Assembly: GCA_934047225.1 (NCBI GenBank)
Contig: OW203991.1
Span: forward strand, 124,001-188,000
DNA: 64,000 bases
Source of the DNA: Ypsolopha sequella
Taxonomy: Eukaryota; Arthropoda; Insecta; Lepidoptera; Ypsolophidae
Reading direction: 5' to 3'
The translations under genes were made by a program, and so were the position numbers. Position 1 is the first letter of the stretch; every line of letters starts with the position of its first letter. Below, in pieces: positions 20,532 to 31,915 of the stretch. Below the pieces are notes generated by a model that saw only the letters and a program-made list of their open reading frames with translations, did no database searches and was not told the origin of the DNA.

Positions 20532-20947
20532 ATACATATATAAATAGTTACCATACTTATCGAATTAGGCTAAGCCTGTAATGATAGGCATTTGTGGAAA
20601 ATAAATAAATATATTTATATTTATTATATAAACCTAGATATAAGTAATAATAATAAAGTAGTAAAGTCGTATCTGTACAATAATTAAATAAATATTGTAA
20701 TTAATAACTTAAATAGATTTCCGAAATTTTAAATAAAATGTATTACTTATTATTATTACTTACTTACATAATTTTACTATTATTGTACTTACTGTGGCTA
20801 TAAAAACTAAAGTACTTATTATACTATTTTATAGTCTTTAGCTTACTGCTAAGTTGTATATTATAGCAAATACCGGACTGGTAGCTGGATATAATATTTT
20901 TGTGAGACGAACATGAAATTACAAAAGTTAGTTGTAATGCCCACCGT
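20532..20947. other. AT-rich spacer
   Basis: The spacer is dominated by 'ataataata'-type runs and 'acttattattattacttac'. Nothing supports a gene or element. Confidence 0.5.
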
Positions 20948-23165
20948 CATTGAAACATAGGTACAGTGAGCCCCTGACAGTTACGTAGTTGTAACATAGG
21001 TACAGTGAGCCCCTGACAGTTACGTCGTTGTAACATAGGTACGGTGAGCCCCTGACAGTTACGTCGTTGTAACATAGGTACGGTGAGCCCCTGACAGTTA
21101 CGTCGTTGTAACATAGGTACAGTGAGCCCCTGACAGTCACGTCGTTGTAACATAGGTACAGTGAGCCCCTGACAGTTACGTCGTTGTAACATAGGTACAG
21201 TGAGCCCCTGACAGTTACGTAGTTGTAACATAGGTACAGTGAGCCCCTGACAGTTACGTCGTTGTAACATAGGTACAGTGAGCCCCTGACAGTTACGTAG
21301 TTGTAACATAGGTACAGTGAGCCCCTGACAGTTACGTCGTTGTAACATAGGTACAGTGAGCCCCTGACAGTTACGTCGTTGTAACATAGGTACAGTGAGC
21401 CCCTGACAGTTACGTCGTTGTAACATAGGTGCAGTGAGCCCCTGACAGTTACGTCGTTGTAACATAGGTACAGTGAGCCCCTGACAGTTACGTCGTTGTA
21501 ACATAGGTGCAGTGAGCCCCTGACAGTTACGTAGTTGTAACATAGGTACAGTGAGCCCCTGACAGTTACGTCGTTGTAACATAGGTACAGTGAGCCCCTG
21601 ACAGTCACGTCGTTGTAACATAGGTACAGTGAGCCCCTGACAGTTACGTCGTTGTAACATAGGTACAGTGAGCCCCTGACAGTTACGTCGTTGTAACTTA
21701 GGTACAGTGAGCCCCTGACAGTTACGTCGTTGTAACATTGGTACAGTGAGCCCCTGACAGTTACGTCGTTGTAACATAGGTACAGTGAGCCCCTGACAGT
21801 TACGTAGTTGTAACATAGGTACAGTGAGCCCCTGACAGTTACGTAGTTGTAACATAGGTACAGTGAGCCCCTGACAGTTACGTCGTTGTAACATAGGTAC
21901 AGTGAGCCCCTGACAGTTACGTCGTTGTAACATAGGTACAGTGAGCCCCTGACAGTTACGTCGTTGTAACATAGGTACAGTGAGCCCCTGACAGTTACGT
22001 CGTTGTAACATAGGTACAGTGAGCCCCTGACAGTTACGTCGTTGTAACATAGGTACAGTGAGCTCCTGACAGTTACGTCGTTGTAACATAGGTACAGTGA
22101 GCCCCTGACAGTTACGTAGTTGTAACATTGGTACAGTGAGCCCCTGACAGTTACGTCGTTGTAACATAGGTACAGTGAGCTCCTGACAGTTACGTCGTTG
22201 TAACATTGGTACAGTGAGCCCCTGACAGTTACGTCGTTGTAACATAGGTACAGTGAGCCCCTGATAGTTACGTAGTTGTAACATAGGTACAGTGAGCCCC
22301 TGACAGTTACGTAGTTGTAACATAGGTACAGTGAGCCCCTGACAGTTACGTAGTTGTAACATAGGTACAGTGAGCCCCTGACAGTTACGTCGTTGTAACA
22401 TAGGTACAGTGAGCCCCTGACAGTTACGTAGTTGTAACATAGGTACAGTGAGCCCCTGACAGTTACGTCGTTGTAACATAGGTACAGTGAGCCCCTGACA
22501 GTTACGTCGTTGTAACATAGGTGCAGTGAGCCCCTGACAGTTACGTAGTTGTAACATAGGTACAGTGAGCCCCTGACAGTTACGTCGTTGTAACATAGGT
22601 ACAGTGAGCCCCTGACAGTTACGTCGTTGTAACATAGGTACAGTGAGCTCCTGACAGTTACGTCGTTGTAACATAGGTGCAGTGAGCCCCTGACAGTTAC
22701 GTCGTTGTAACATAGGTACAGTGAGCCCCTGACAGTTACGTCGTTGTAACATAGGTACAGTGAGCCCCTGACAGTTACGTCGTTGTAACATAGGTGCAGT
22801 GAGCCCCTGACAGTTACGTCGTTGTAACATAGGTACAGTGAGCCCCTGACAGTTACGTCGTTGTAACATAGGTACAGTGAGCCCCTGACAGTTACGTCGT
22901 TGTAACATAGGTACAGTGAGCCCCTGACAGTTACGTCGTTGTAACATAGGTACAGTGAGCCCCTGACAGTTACGTCGTTGTAACATAGGTACAGTGAGCC
23001 CCTGACAGTTACGTCGTTGTAACATAGGTACAGTGAGCCCCTGACAGTTACGTCGTTGTAACATAGGTACAGTGAGCCCCTGACAGTTACGTCGTTGTAA
23101 CATAGGTACAGTGAGCCCCTGACAGTTACGTCGTTGTAACATAGGTACAGTGAGCCCCTGACAGT
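20948..23165. repeat. Minisatellite Sat-B (39-bp unit, about 57 copies)
   Basis: The unit includes 'gtaacataggtacagtgagc' and 'ccctgacagttacgtcgtt'. Variable sites recur (cgtcgtt/cgtagtt, gtacag/gtgcag, gcccc/gctcc, cataggt/cattggt). On the minus strand two frames stay open for more than 730 codons because the unit length is divisible by 3. No composition or start signal suggests a gene. It shares the decamer 'tgacagttac' with Sat-A, which has the same period. Confidence 0.95.
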
Positions 23166-24094
23166 TTCAGGCTCCAGGAGCACCAAGTACTCTACATATT
23201 TGCCGGATCCACTTCCTAGAAGGTAACAGATAACAGAGTTCAATGTGTAAGTTAGTGTAATAGAATCTGGAATTGGCTTTCACAAAAGCTAAGAATGTTA
23301 TCTATTTACATTCCATGTGTGAGACGGAGGACAGACAAACACACGGCACATCGAACTTCCATTAGTTCACATCAAACGAGCTCACATTCACCACCCTCCC
23401 TCCCTCGCGTGCGGCCTCACTCGACTTATAGCTTCCGTCGCCGTACATTACTTGTCAACATCAGCGCACTTTGATACATCGCCGTACTTAGCGAGCATCG
23501 GATGTAGCTGTACGGACGCATATCGCACGAGGTTAGTGACCTGCATGAGCATGAGCTTGATGAAACTGGAGCGAACAAACAGGCCCGACACACCCACCCA
23601 TTACCGTTCAACTACGGCTTTTCACTGCATCCAATTCAACGTAGCGAGCGTTGGATGCGAGCAGAGAAACAATATCGTAAACAAGGGAGTAGGTAGTTGT
23701 CGATCGCAGTAACAGACTTCATCCGGCGGCGTTTGTAAAAAGGCGGCTAGCAGCATGGTGGCGCGCGCGGTACGGTGCGACCCACAGGAAGGGAAGAGCA
23801 GACTACCACAATCGATAACTTAGTGCATGTTGTGTCGGCCGCCCGCTGTACATTATGTTGTGCATGTTCTGTCGGCCGCCCGCTGTACATTATGTTGTGG
23901 AGTACAGGAAGCCGGCTTCAGCTAACACCATTAGAGCCACTCAGGTCGTCGGTCTGTCGATGTCGCCTCGCCCGCACGTCCCACGATCTCACACTGGTCA
24001 CAGCACTGTCAGACACTGTCACACTGGTCACAGCACTGTCAGACACTGTGTCTGTCTTGTACTAAAGAGGTGTCTGTAGATACTTTACTGAATA
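23166..24094. other. Moderately GC-rich non-repetitive sequence with two small duplications
   Basis: No protein family was recognised in any frame. 'gccgcccgctgtacattatg' is duplicated near 23838 and 23875, and a 30-bp 'cacactggtcacagcactgt' unit is duplicated at about 23990-24049. The frames of 60-96 codons overlap on both strands and look random. Confidence 0.45.
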
Positions 24095-24604
24095 ACTGAC
24101 ACTCGAGCACCTGACACACCTGCGACGGTGTCTGCATTACTTGACTCATCATACAATAACTGGCACTCGAGCACCTGACACACCTGCGACGGTGTCTGCA
24201 TTACTTGACTCATCATACAATAACTGACACTCGAGCACCTGACACACCTGCGACGGTGTCTGCATTACTTGACTCATCATACAATAACTGACACTCGAGC
24301 ACCTGACACACCTGCGACGGTGTCTGCATTACTTGACTCATCATACAATAACTGACACTCGAGCACCTGACACACCTGCGACGGTGTCTGCATTACTTGA
24401 CTCATCATACAATAACTGACACTCGAGCACCTGACACACCTGCGACGGTGTCTGCATTACTTGACTCATCATACAATAACTGACACTCGAGCACCTGACA
24501 CACCTGCGACGGTGTCTGCATTACTTGACTCATCATACAATAACTGACACTCGAGCACCTGACACACCTGCGACGGTGTCTGCATTACTTGACTCATCAT
24601 CATA
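24095..24604. repeat. Minisatellite, 64-bp unit x 8
   Basis: The unit contains 'gacactcgagcacctgacac' and 'ttacttgactcatcatacaa'. Eight copies are virtually identical (the second has 'ggcactcgag'). The unit carries a small dyad 'gacacctgcgacggtgtc'-like segment that could form a hairpin. The array breaks at 'catcatcatacatatg'. Confidence 0.95.
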
Positions 24605-24930
24605 CATATGCTTTAGTCAAAGAAGCATACACATACAGCCAAAGATTATCTTTGCATACAGCATGTTGCGGGACTGCTCTCTCTCTCTCTCTCCATAACA
24701 CGCACAACGTTTGTATATTTGAATCGATCACGAAATCATTCCTTTGAATATTTATTTGGGTATCAGGCGTTTCTGAGCGCCCCGTAGCATGTTAATTTGT
24801 AAGAACTGACCGCCCCATAGCATGTTAATTTGTAAGAACTGAGAGCCCGCAGAGAAGGTATATAATTATAGCATACAATTTTTTCAAAGAACATTCGAAG
24901 AATAGCATCTCTGTGATCTTAGTGTCATAT
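24605..24930. other. Spacer with CT microsatellite and a short duplication
   Basis: It contains a (tc)n run at about 24678-24693 and a 33-bp 'ccgccccatagcatgttaat'-type duplication near 24777 and 24811. No gene seen. Confidence 0.5.
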
Positions 24931-25501
24931 TAATCTACACGGAAGTACAGGGTGTCCTAGGGGGCTCACCGCGCAAGTTGGCTACTGTATCTTGATAAAC
25001 TTAATCTACACGGAAGTACAGGGTGTCCTAGGGGGCTCACCGCGCAAGTTGGCTACTGTATCTTGATAAACTTAATCTACACGGAAGTACAGGGTGTCCT
25101 AGGGGGCTCACCGCGCAAGTTGGCTACTGTATCTTGATAAACTTAATCTACACGGAAGTACAGGGTGTCCTAGGGGGCTCACCGCGCAAGTTGGCTACTG
25201 TATCTTGATAAACTTAATCTACACGGAAGTACAGGGTGTCCTAGGGGGCTCACCGCGCAAGTTGGCTACTGTATCTTGATAAACTTAATCTACACGGAAG
25301 TACAGGGTGTCCTAGGGGGCTCACCGCGCAAGTTGGCTACTGTATCTTGATAAACTTAATCTACACGGAAGTACAGGGTGTCCTAGGGGGCTCACCGCGC
25401 AAGTTGGCTACTGTATCTTGATAAACTTAATCTACACGGAAGTACAGGGTGTCCTAGGGGGCTCACCGCGCAAGTTGGCTACTGTATCTTGATAAACTTA
25501 A
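24931..25501. repeat. Minisatellite, 71-bp unit x 8
   Basis: The eight copies appear identical by eye. The unit includes 'aatctacacggaagtacagg' and 'tcaccgcgcaagttggctac'. The absence of divergence implies very recent expansion or homogenisation. Confidence 0.95.
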
Positions 25502-25504
25502 CGT

Positions 25505-26121
25505 TTTAAAAAAAAACCGGCCAAGTGCGAGTTAGACTCGCGTACCCAGGGTTCCGTATTGTAGATGATAATATTTAATTTTGTCATTTTTTTCGTGAAT
25601 TTCTCAACCGCTTTATTTTTCCTGTAATCTTTACGTGAACACTTATTACCATGATTTTTTTCATATTTTTCGGTCTACCAGTTTTGGAGATAAGAGGGGG
25701 GACATATATATAAAATATGTATGTCCCCCCCCCTCCGAAACTGGCAGACCGTGAAAAAAATGTCAATTATAGATCATAACTGGCCAATTACTGGAAAACT
25801 ATAGCGATTAAAAAAAATAGAGCACAAATGAGAAATATAAAAAATAAGTAAAATAAATAAAATATATATTTTATAAAAATACAATATGGGTATCAAATTG
25901 TAGGTACTAAAAAGCTGATTGTATACTTTTAGATATATATACTTTTGCTATATTTACTGGCACTGGTTTCGAGAAATCTTTAAAAAGCTTCAAAAATAGT
26001 ATATCCCCCTCCCCCCTTATCTCCAAAATTGGTGGACCAAAAAATATGAAAAAGATCATGGTAATATGTGTTTACGTAAAGATTACAGGAAAAATAAAGC
26101 GGTTGAGAAAAGTGACTCACA
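25505..26121. repeat. Foldback repeat with nested inverted arms
   Basis: The outer arms are about 25593-25700 and 25998-26115: 'ctcaaccgctttatttttcc' on the left against 'ggaaaaataaagcggttgag' on the right. Pairing runs to 'ggagataag'. A second smaller hairpin pairs 25655-25705 with 25712-25762 across 'gacatatatataaaatatgt'. It begins with 'ccggccaagtgcgagttaga', a motif dispersed through this window. It is probably a non-autonomous element; superfamily unknown. Confidence 0.6.
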
Positions 26122-26589
26122 CTCGTGTTTTAATAAACTCTTTATGTGCCAATTTCATAATCCACTAATATTTAAATACTATATCTACCATACGTGTGAG
26201 CAAGATGTTAAAATATGATAAGCTAGGATTCGTTCATTCACCCCTCACTTCCTCTCGTGCCGACAGCGCGCGGGGTCGCGGGGAGGGAGGGAGGGGTGTG
26301 GGGGGCGACGCGTCGTCGGGGAACAAGACCAAATATTAAAAGTTAGGATATCATAAGTCGCATGTTACCGTGTTTATACGTTTAACAACCCTAGCGCTAG
26401 TTCTCGCTCACAGGTTGGATTAAAATCATCAGGGATTAAAAGTGGTACCGATAACACATAAAATTACCAAAATTAATAAGGCAATAAAGGTCTTCTGTTA
26501 CAAGTATTTTATACTTACAAGAAGGCCTCAACAATGTTTTTGTTAAAATGTGTTTTTTTACCGAAATAAATATTTTTGTATTATTTTGA
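26122..26589. other. Non-genic spacer with a G-rich stretch
   Basis: A short GC-rich block with G runs lies at about 26265-26320 inside AT-rich DNA. No gene or repeat was recognised. Confidence 0.45.
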
Positions 26590-26753
26590 ATAAAGCCAAT
26601 TCTGAAGGCTTTAATTTTAGTTTTAGTGCTGCCAAAGCTTGAAATTTTCCAAAGAAATTTAGCTTCTAATCCTAACTCTTAAGGACTATTTTGTATCGAA
26701 GAAAATTTAGTTTTGACAGCACTAAAACTAAAATTAAAGCCTTCAGAATCGGC
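26590..26753. mobile_element. MITE family M1, copy 2 (164 bp)
   Basis: It is collinear with the copy at 20361-20531: 'ataaagccaattctgaaggc' on the left and 'gccttcagaatcggc' on the right, with the same internal 'aaatttagcttct'. The right terminus lacks the final 'tttatt', so it is slightly truncated. It ends about 13 bp from the stop codon of the candidate host exon. Confidence 0.78.
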
Positions 26754-26765
26754 ACAAGTAAGCCC

Positions 26766-27103
26766 TTATGCAACCTTTTTGAATTCATTAATGAACGTTT
26801 TCCTGTTTCGATAGCGATATAAAATGACGATCAAGTACGTGGCGGGAATAAGAATAAGAAGGGTAAGTGAGACGAGAGCGGCATTTGAAAGAAAATACAA
26901 ATTCTCATTTAGATTGAAAACCCAAATTTCTAACCGGTTATAAGAGATCAATTTTGCGTGGACATTATTTTTCGGTATGACGTCATTTCGGTAACTTAAT
27001 TCATGGGTTATTCCACAGAACATATTATTAAGGTTATTCAATGCTTGCTTAAATAAATACATCGGGTTTTTAAAAGCGTTAAATATCGGTTTATCACCCT
27101 TCA
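26766..27103 (-). CDS. Candidate host gene, last exon: C-terminus of a single-pass membrane protein
   Basis: An open frame of about 111 codons ends in TAA at 26766. Its C-terminal third has a hydrophobic segment 'ALVSLTLLILIPATYLIVIL' followed by basic 'YRYRNRKTF', as expected of a membrane anchor with a short cytosolic tail. Upstream is a splice acceptor ('tctgaagcag', 27104 onward). Its phase (two bases completing a codon) fits the donor of the exon at 27742-27908 exactly. I do not recognise the family. Composition is ordinary and no frame break is seen. It could still be a fragment of a larger gene or a relic. Confidence 0.5.
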
Positions 27104-27741
27104 CTGCTTCAGATTGCTTGTCACAAACACAATTTTAATATTTTCAAGCATGCTTTCATATCCCCTCATCATAACGGTGCGTCAGCTGCACAGTGTGCAC
27201 TCCGTCAGCTGCACAGTGCGCACTCCGCTCACATCATTATGTGTCCGCACGCACGCACTACAGTGTGCCATAATGCGCTTTTTGTCCGAGTCGCAGGTTA
27301 ACAAACGGCGTCGTCAGTTTCTAAACGCTCGCTATTTTGTTATTTGACGAATCTTTGTCAAATAGTAAAATTCGGCGTTTTCTAATTAGCCTCATCATGT
27401 AATACCTCCAGCTTTTTAGAAATGGCCGGGCAAATTCCAAAACAGCGAGCGCTTAACGGGACACCTGACGCTAGAACATCAACAACACAAGGTTTTCAAG
27501 GGTTCATTGGAAGAAACTAGGTCTCTCCTCATATTGAAGAACATATATTTGATTTATCGATCTTTTATCTAGAGATTCCACCCATAAACAATGTTTTAAG
27601 ATTTATACTTTTGTCAAAAAAATATGTTTTCCACCCTCTTTGTTTTGGTTTTCAAACGTTCGTTCGTTTTAAAAACGCGGTTAATAGATCAACTTGTTTT
27701 TTTTTTATAAAATAAGCAGTAGAAATATGAAGGGATGTTAC
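27104..27741 (-). other. Predicted intron between the two host exons (638 bp)
   Basis: On the minus strand it begins GTAACA after G at 27742 and ends CTGAAGCAG at 27104. The plus strand shows a 25-bp duplication around 'gtcagctgcacagtg' (27181-27225). No other gene is visible in it. Confidence 0.45.
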
Positions 27742-27908
27742 CTAAATCCAATATCTTTTTCCCTACAAAATATTTCAGAAACACACCAATTTGTTGTTTC
27801 GCTGCGTGATCACTAGTATTTACGCGTCCAAGAACAAGAGGCCAAAGAGCCAACATATAATCGCCTCTATGAAAAGCGAATAAGGTCTTTGCCATCAGAC
27901 TTATTGTG
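27742..27908 (-). CDS. Candidate host gene, penultimate exon (167 nt)
   Basis: The acceptor is a good pyrimidine-rich 'cttcttttattacccgtccag' context cut at 27909, and the donor is G/GTAACA at 27742. Incoming phase and outgoing phase (one base) are compatible with the exon at 26766-27103. It encodes 55 full codons beginning 'TISLMAKTLFAFHRGDYMLA' and ending 'FLKYFVGKKILDL'. No family was recognised. Upstream exons are not visible: a LINE begins at about 27947, only some 38 bp into the preceding intron. Confidence 0.45.
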
Positions 27909-28639
27909 CTGGACGGGTAATAAAAGAAGTTGCTAGGGTATGCCATCCAAATTCAAATTTAATTTCAAATAGTTCATTTTGCAAAGTAGGTATATATAAT
28001 ACACGTTTCAAAAGTCAAAATTTAATCTTATAAAGAAATATATATGTAATAAAATAATAAATGTACATCAACTAGATTAAAGGTTTATTTAATTTATGTA
28101 GCAATATACTATATATGATTAAAATTATAGGTAAAATATATTTATACAAGATGAAATCCAATCAACCGCCCGAACCCATACCGGAGACCCAGCCATGGGA
28201 CCAGAAACAAGGTTCAATGATCACCAACCGAGCCCCCAGCACGAATCCAGGCGGCCGACCAAATCCCATCGTATATGTATACTACATACTAATAGGTTAC
28301 ATAATATATAAATACATGCCTACCTCCGCCCATTCGATTAGTCTTGCTAAGAAGAACGGGCAAGAAACTTAGCAAGATCATGTCTTTTTTTTAACATAAA
28401 ACTTATACTATACATCAAATGACTTATATCTTCTTTAACCAAGGGATAAGAAAATACAAGACAGCAGGAATTCAGGTTAGTGAAAAAAAAGAAAAACATA
28501 AGTATATCTTTGCCTACCTGTCTCAAATAGTCTATTTCCTTTTACAGTCTGTAATTAATTAATGTTAACTCTTTAGAGGAATCATAAGTTATGTAATTAT
28601 ACTAATTAATAAAATTATAACCTACCATCATGACAAATA

Positions 28640-30046
28640 TCATTATCACTGTAACACCATGTTTCACCATCATGCAAATATTCATTTATTTTATAATATG
28701 CCTTTTTCAGTAGGCCCTACTTAATATACTGTTTTAACTTGTTCTCTGACAAATTAAGGACCTCTTTAGGAAGTTTATTGTAAAATCTTATACCATGTCC
28801 TACGAGAGAGGCATTCACTTTGGCGAGTCTGATTTTTGGAAAAGCCAGTTTATGCTTATTTCTGTTTTCCTTACAATGTTGCTCACCAAGCCTTGGGAAA
28901 GACTAAATTTTTTTCAGACATAAACAAAGACTGCGTCTGTATCCGCGGCTCTACCCCATAACAGCATGCTGTATGACATAATGCTGTGAAAGTAACTAAA
29001 ATAGACTAGTCTAGCAGTATCTACATCAGTAATTTGCCTTATGCGTCTAACAGCGTATGCGGCCGAACTAAGTCTACCACCACATAGGGCTTCTATGTGG
29101 GGACCCCACTGAAGACGTGAGTCTACCGTAATGCCCAAAAACTAAGTTTCGTTAACTAACTCCAGCTTGGACCCCTGCAAAAGCAAATTAACGTCTACTT
29201 GAATTACATTTGGTAACGTAAATTTTATACATTTTGTCTTTTTTGCGTTTAAAACAAAATTATTTACAGTAAACCAATCAAGCACCAGTGATAAAGTTGT
29301 ATTCGCGTCGTCAAGGATATCTTTACGTCTATTAACTTTAAAAATAAGTGACGTGTCGTCTGCGAATAGTACTATCTTAGTTAAGTCTTTAACTAAATAG
29401 GGAAGGTCATTTATGTAAATTAAAACACCAAGGGCCCCAATATGGAACTCTGCGGGACACCTATTTTAACTAATGCTCTACATGATTTTACCCCATTAAT
29501 GTCTACCTTTTGAATAAATGAAGGAATGTCTACCTTTTCACTAAGATATGACTTCAATAACGCAAAAGATTTGCCCCTCACTCCGTAGTGATCCAATTTA
29601 CATAAGAGTGTATCATGATTAACGCAATCGAAGGCTTTCGAGAGGTCACAAAATACACCAAATGCATCCTGCTTTTTTTCCCAAGCATCAAAAATGTGCT
29701 TAACTAAAGCAACTCCTGCATCTGTGGTTGACCTCCCTCTAGTGAATCCATATTGTTCACAGTGAAGCAACTTATTTAAATTAAAATTAAATAACAATTG
29801 ATTAAAAACTATTTTTTCAAAAACCTTACTCAATACCGGTAAATCTGACACAGGTCTATAGTTCGAAGGGTCCCCGTTGTCGCCTGATTTAAAAAGGGGG
29901 ATCAATTTACTAAACTTCATTAAGTCAGGAAAGATACCATCATCTACACATTTATTAAAAATGTGTGCCAAATAAGGAGCTATTAAATCACTAACAGAAC
30001 TTATAACTTTCACAGATAGGCCCCATAAGTCCTCGGTTTTTTTCAA
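28640..30046 (-). pseudogene. LINE L-A reverse transcriptase and C-terminus (broken)
   Basis: The 208-codon frame (30046-29420) has 'FPDLMKFSKLIPLFKSGD', 'NYRPVSDLPVLSKVFEKIV', 'EQYGFTRGRSTTDAGVALV' and 'GVFCDLSKAFDCVNHDTLL' (motif A). It ends in a frameshifted 'GVPQSSILGP'. Beyond it, on shifted frames, an FADDTS-like box near 29350-29370 and 'MGITVDSRLQWGPHIEAL' (29138 onward) complete the RT and thumb. At 28690-28830 the region matches the C-terminal 'FYNKLPKEVL' segment of the copy at 51090-51281. Confidence 0.82.
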
Positions 30047-30230
30047 GTTAAGCGATTTAAATGCTTTAATTACAGTTTATGAATTAATATGTTTAAAAGC
30101 AAATACAGAAAGACACTGAGGTACGTTATCCATTAAAAGATCCTGCGCAAGCCCAGGGCTTGAATTTAAATATTTAGTTGTTAAGGAAGGAATTTCAGTA
30201 AAGAATTGTTCAAAGGCATTCGCAACCTCT

Positions 30231-30689
30231 CTATCTCCCTCCCGTAACGACTTTATTGTTAATACTTAATTTAAGCTCGTTATCACGTTTCTTACTTTTC
30301 CCAGTTTCAGTATTTATGATGTTCCATATTGTTTTTACTTTGTTATCGGACCTTTTAAGTTTTTTATTCAAGTAGATACTTTTTGCTTTTAAACACACCA
30401 ATTTAAAGATGCGTGGGTAATTTTTCATTAATTCAGTAAATTTTACATTATTATTGTAGGACTTTATGTCGTATAATTCGTATAAATGATTTCTGCTTTT
30501 GTAAATACCTGCAGTCGCCCAGTCACTGAAGGTGATTTTACTATTGTTAGTAAGTTTTTGCATCTTAAACGTATTTTCGAACTCTTTGGAGGCTATGTTG
30601 GAAAAGTCTGTAGAGAAAGCGTTTGGATCGTCTTGGAGAAGATTTAAATGTGCTAATTTAACTTCTAGGTTTGCTTTGAAACAAACCAC
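30231..30689 (-). pseudogene. LINE L-A endonuclease-RT linker
   Basis: The 152-codon frame contains 'ITFSDWATAGIYKSRNHLYE' and 'KTIWNIINTETGKSKKRDNE', typical of the linker between endonuclease and RT in Jockey-type ORF2. The endonuclease itself is absent, so 5' truncation lies near 30690. A stop and shift separate it from the RT at 30046-30231. Confidence 0.75.
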
Positions 30690-30700
30690 TTTGTGAGTTG

Positions 30701-31700
30701 TAATAGGCCTGCAAAAGGCTTTTTGGGCAATGAGGGATTTTCTTTTCTTTTTATTTTACTCTTCCCTAGTCGCTGGATAGATGGCGCTGAACTTAGTAAG
30801 TTACTGCAAGGAAGGGAACGTCACATAATTTTTTGATTATTTCACTTGGATGTAATTTTGAGATCGCAAAACGAAACGTACATGAAAAAGTAATTAATGT
30901 CATTGTCACATCACATCACAATGACATTTTGAAAATAAATAAAAAATAACAAGAAGGAAAAAGAAAAAAATATTTAGCAGTCTTTTTATGAGTTTTCTAC
31001 GCCAGAAAGAAAATGTCCCAAGAGAAAAAGAAGAGAAGTCTGTGCCTTGTGGATTTGTGTAAAAATGGAGGCATACATATTTTTCCTAAAAATGAAAGTC
31101 GTAAAGCGCAATGAGTACAAGCCATCGTACATTTTAAACCTGGACGGACCATAACACATATGCTCAGCACACATGTCAGTCAACCAACGAGCGTATGTGA
31201 CTTGACGTGACGCAATGTTTTTTTTTCCAATCGTTTTGGCTTTGGCACTTAGTGACGTAGTCAGTTCAACGCCATCTACAGAGTTCTTGGAAACTATGTT
31301 TTTTTTTAATACCAATGACATTCTTTAATACTCAAAAAAGACCTCTCATTGTTTTACGCTTTGTTTAATGGTTATAGTTTGGCCACTGTGATCGGACTGT
31401 AACCGGTTGATTACTTTATTGTCTGAATATTCGCAATCACAGAATATATTGTCGAGGCATTCTCTTAAAAATTGACGACTCCCGCCACCGTTTGTAAATG
31501 GCGGAATTTTACAATTTGCCTGCCACATCCGCATCGCGTCGGTTTTTGTGCAGTGTGCGGGGTGCGGGGGGCGGGGTGTGGAGCAGAGCTCGCTTGAGGA
31601 TTAAGTAAGACCCCCCCTCCCGCCCCGCCGACGTTCACACGTTTCGTTTTGAAACTACAATAATATTTTTTTACTTTGACAGGGTTTGATAAGCCTCAAG
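30701..31700. other. Spacer with possible degraded THAP-like fragment
   Basis: There is no intact gene. On the plus strand near 31055-31135 a short translation 'GGIHIFPKNESRKAQ', a stop, then 'VQAI' resembles the middle of a THAP domain, but it is too short to be sure. Minus-strand frames at 30986-31321 and 31346-31534 match nothing I know. G/C homopolymers occur at 31556-31625. Confidence 0.35.
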
Positions 31701-31728
31701 CACAGTATAAGCAAAGACAGTAGGGAAA
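31701..31728 (+). repeat. P element left terminal inverted repeat
   Basis: The 28 bp begin 'cacagtataagcaaag' and are perfectly complementary to 37423-37450. The terminal CA matches P-element ends. Confidence 0.9.
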
Positions 31729-31915
31729 CTACCTGTAAGCGCTCCGATTCGAGCCTCAGACATCAGACGCGTGCTCTACACGCCGTCTAAGCAGACATGG
31801 GGGGTCAATCGCTGGGGCCGCGGTGGCGCCGCGCCGCGCTTGCCTTGCCAGTACGCGCAGACGTAAGCGGGTGATAGGACGTGGCGTTTGTAAAGTCTGT
31901 GCCGACCTGAACACG

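Larger units (their letters stand above)
27947..30700 (-). mobile_element. LINE family L-A, 2.75 kb, 5' truncated
   Basis: The minus-strand element has a 3' end with TTTGAAT-type repeats (27947-27975), a GC-rich 3' UTR block at about 28160-28275, and the hairpin 'cttgctaag/cttagcaag' (28346-28377). ORF2 remnants extend to 30690. The same 3' UTR occurs at 1480-1976, 39433-39838 and 50441-51419. The endonuclease is missing. Frame breaks show it is dead. Confidence 0.85.

Noticed and set aside
20928..23243. 771- and 731-codon open frames on the minus strand
   Set aside because: They are produced by a stop-free 39-bp repeat whose length is divisible by three. Two frames are open at once and there is no non-repeat coding sequence.
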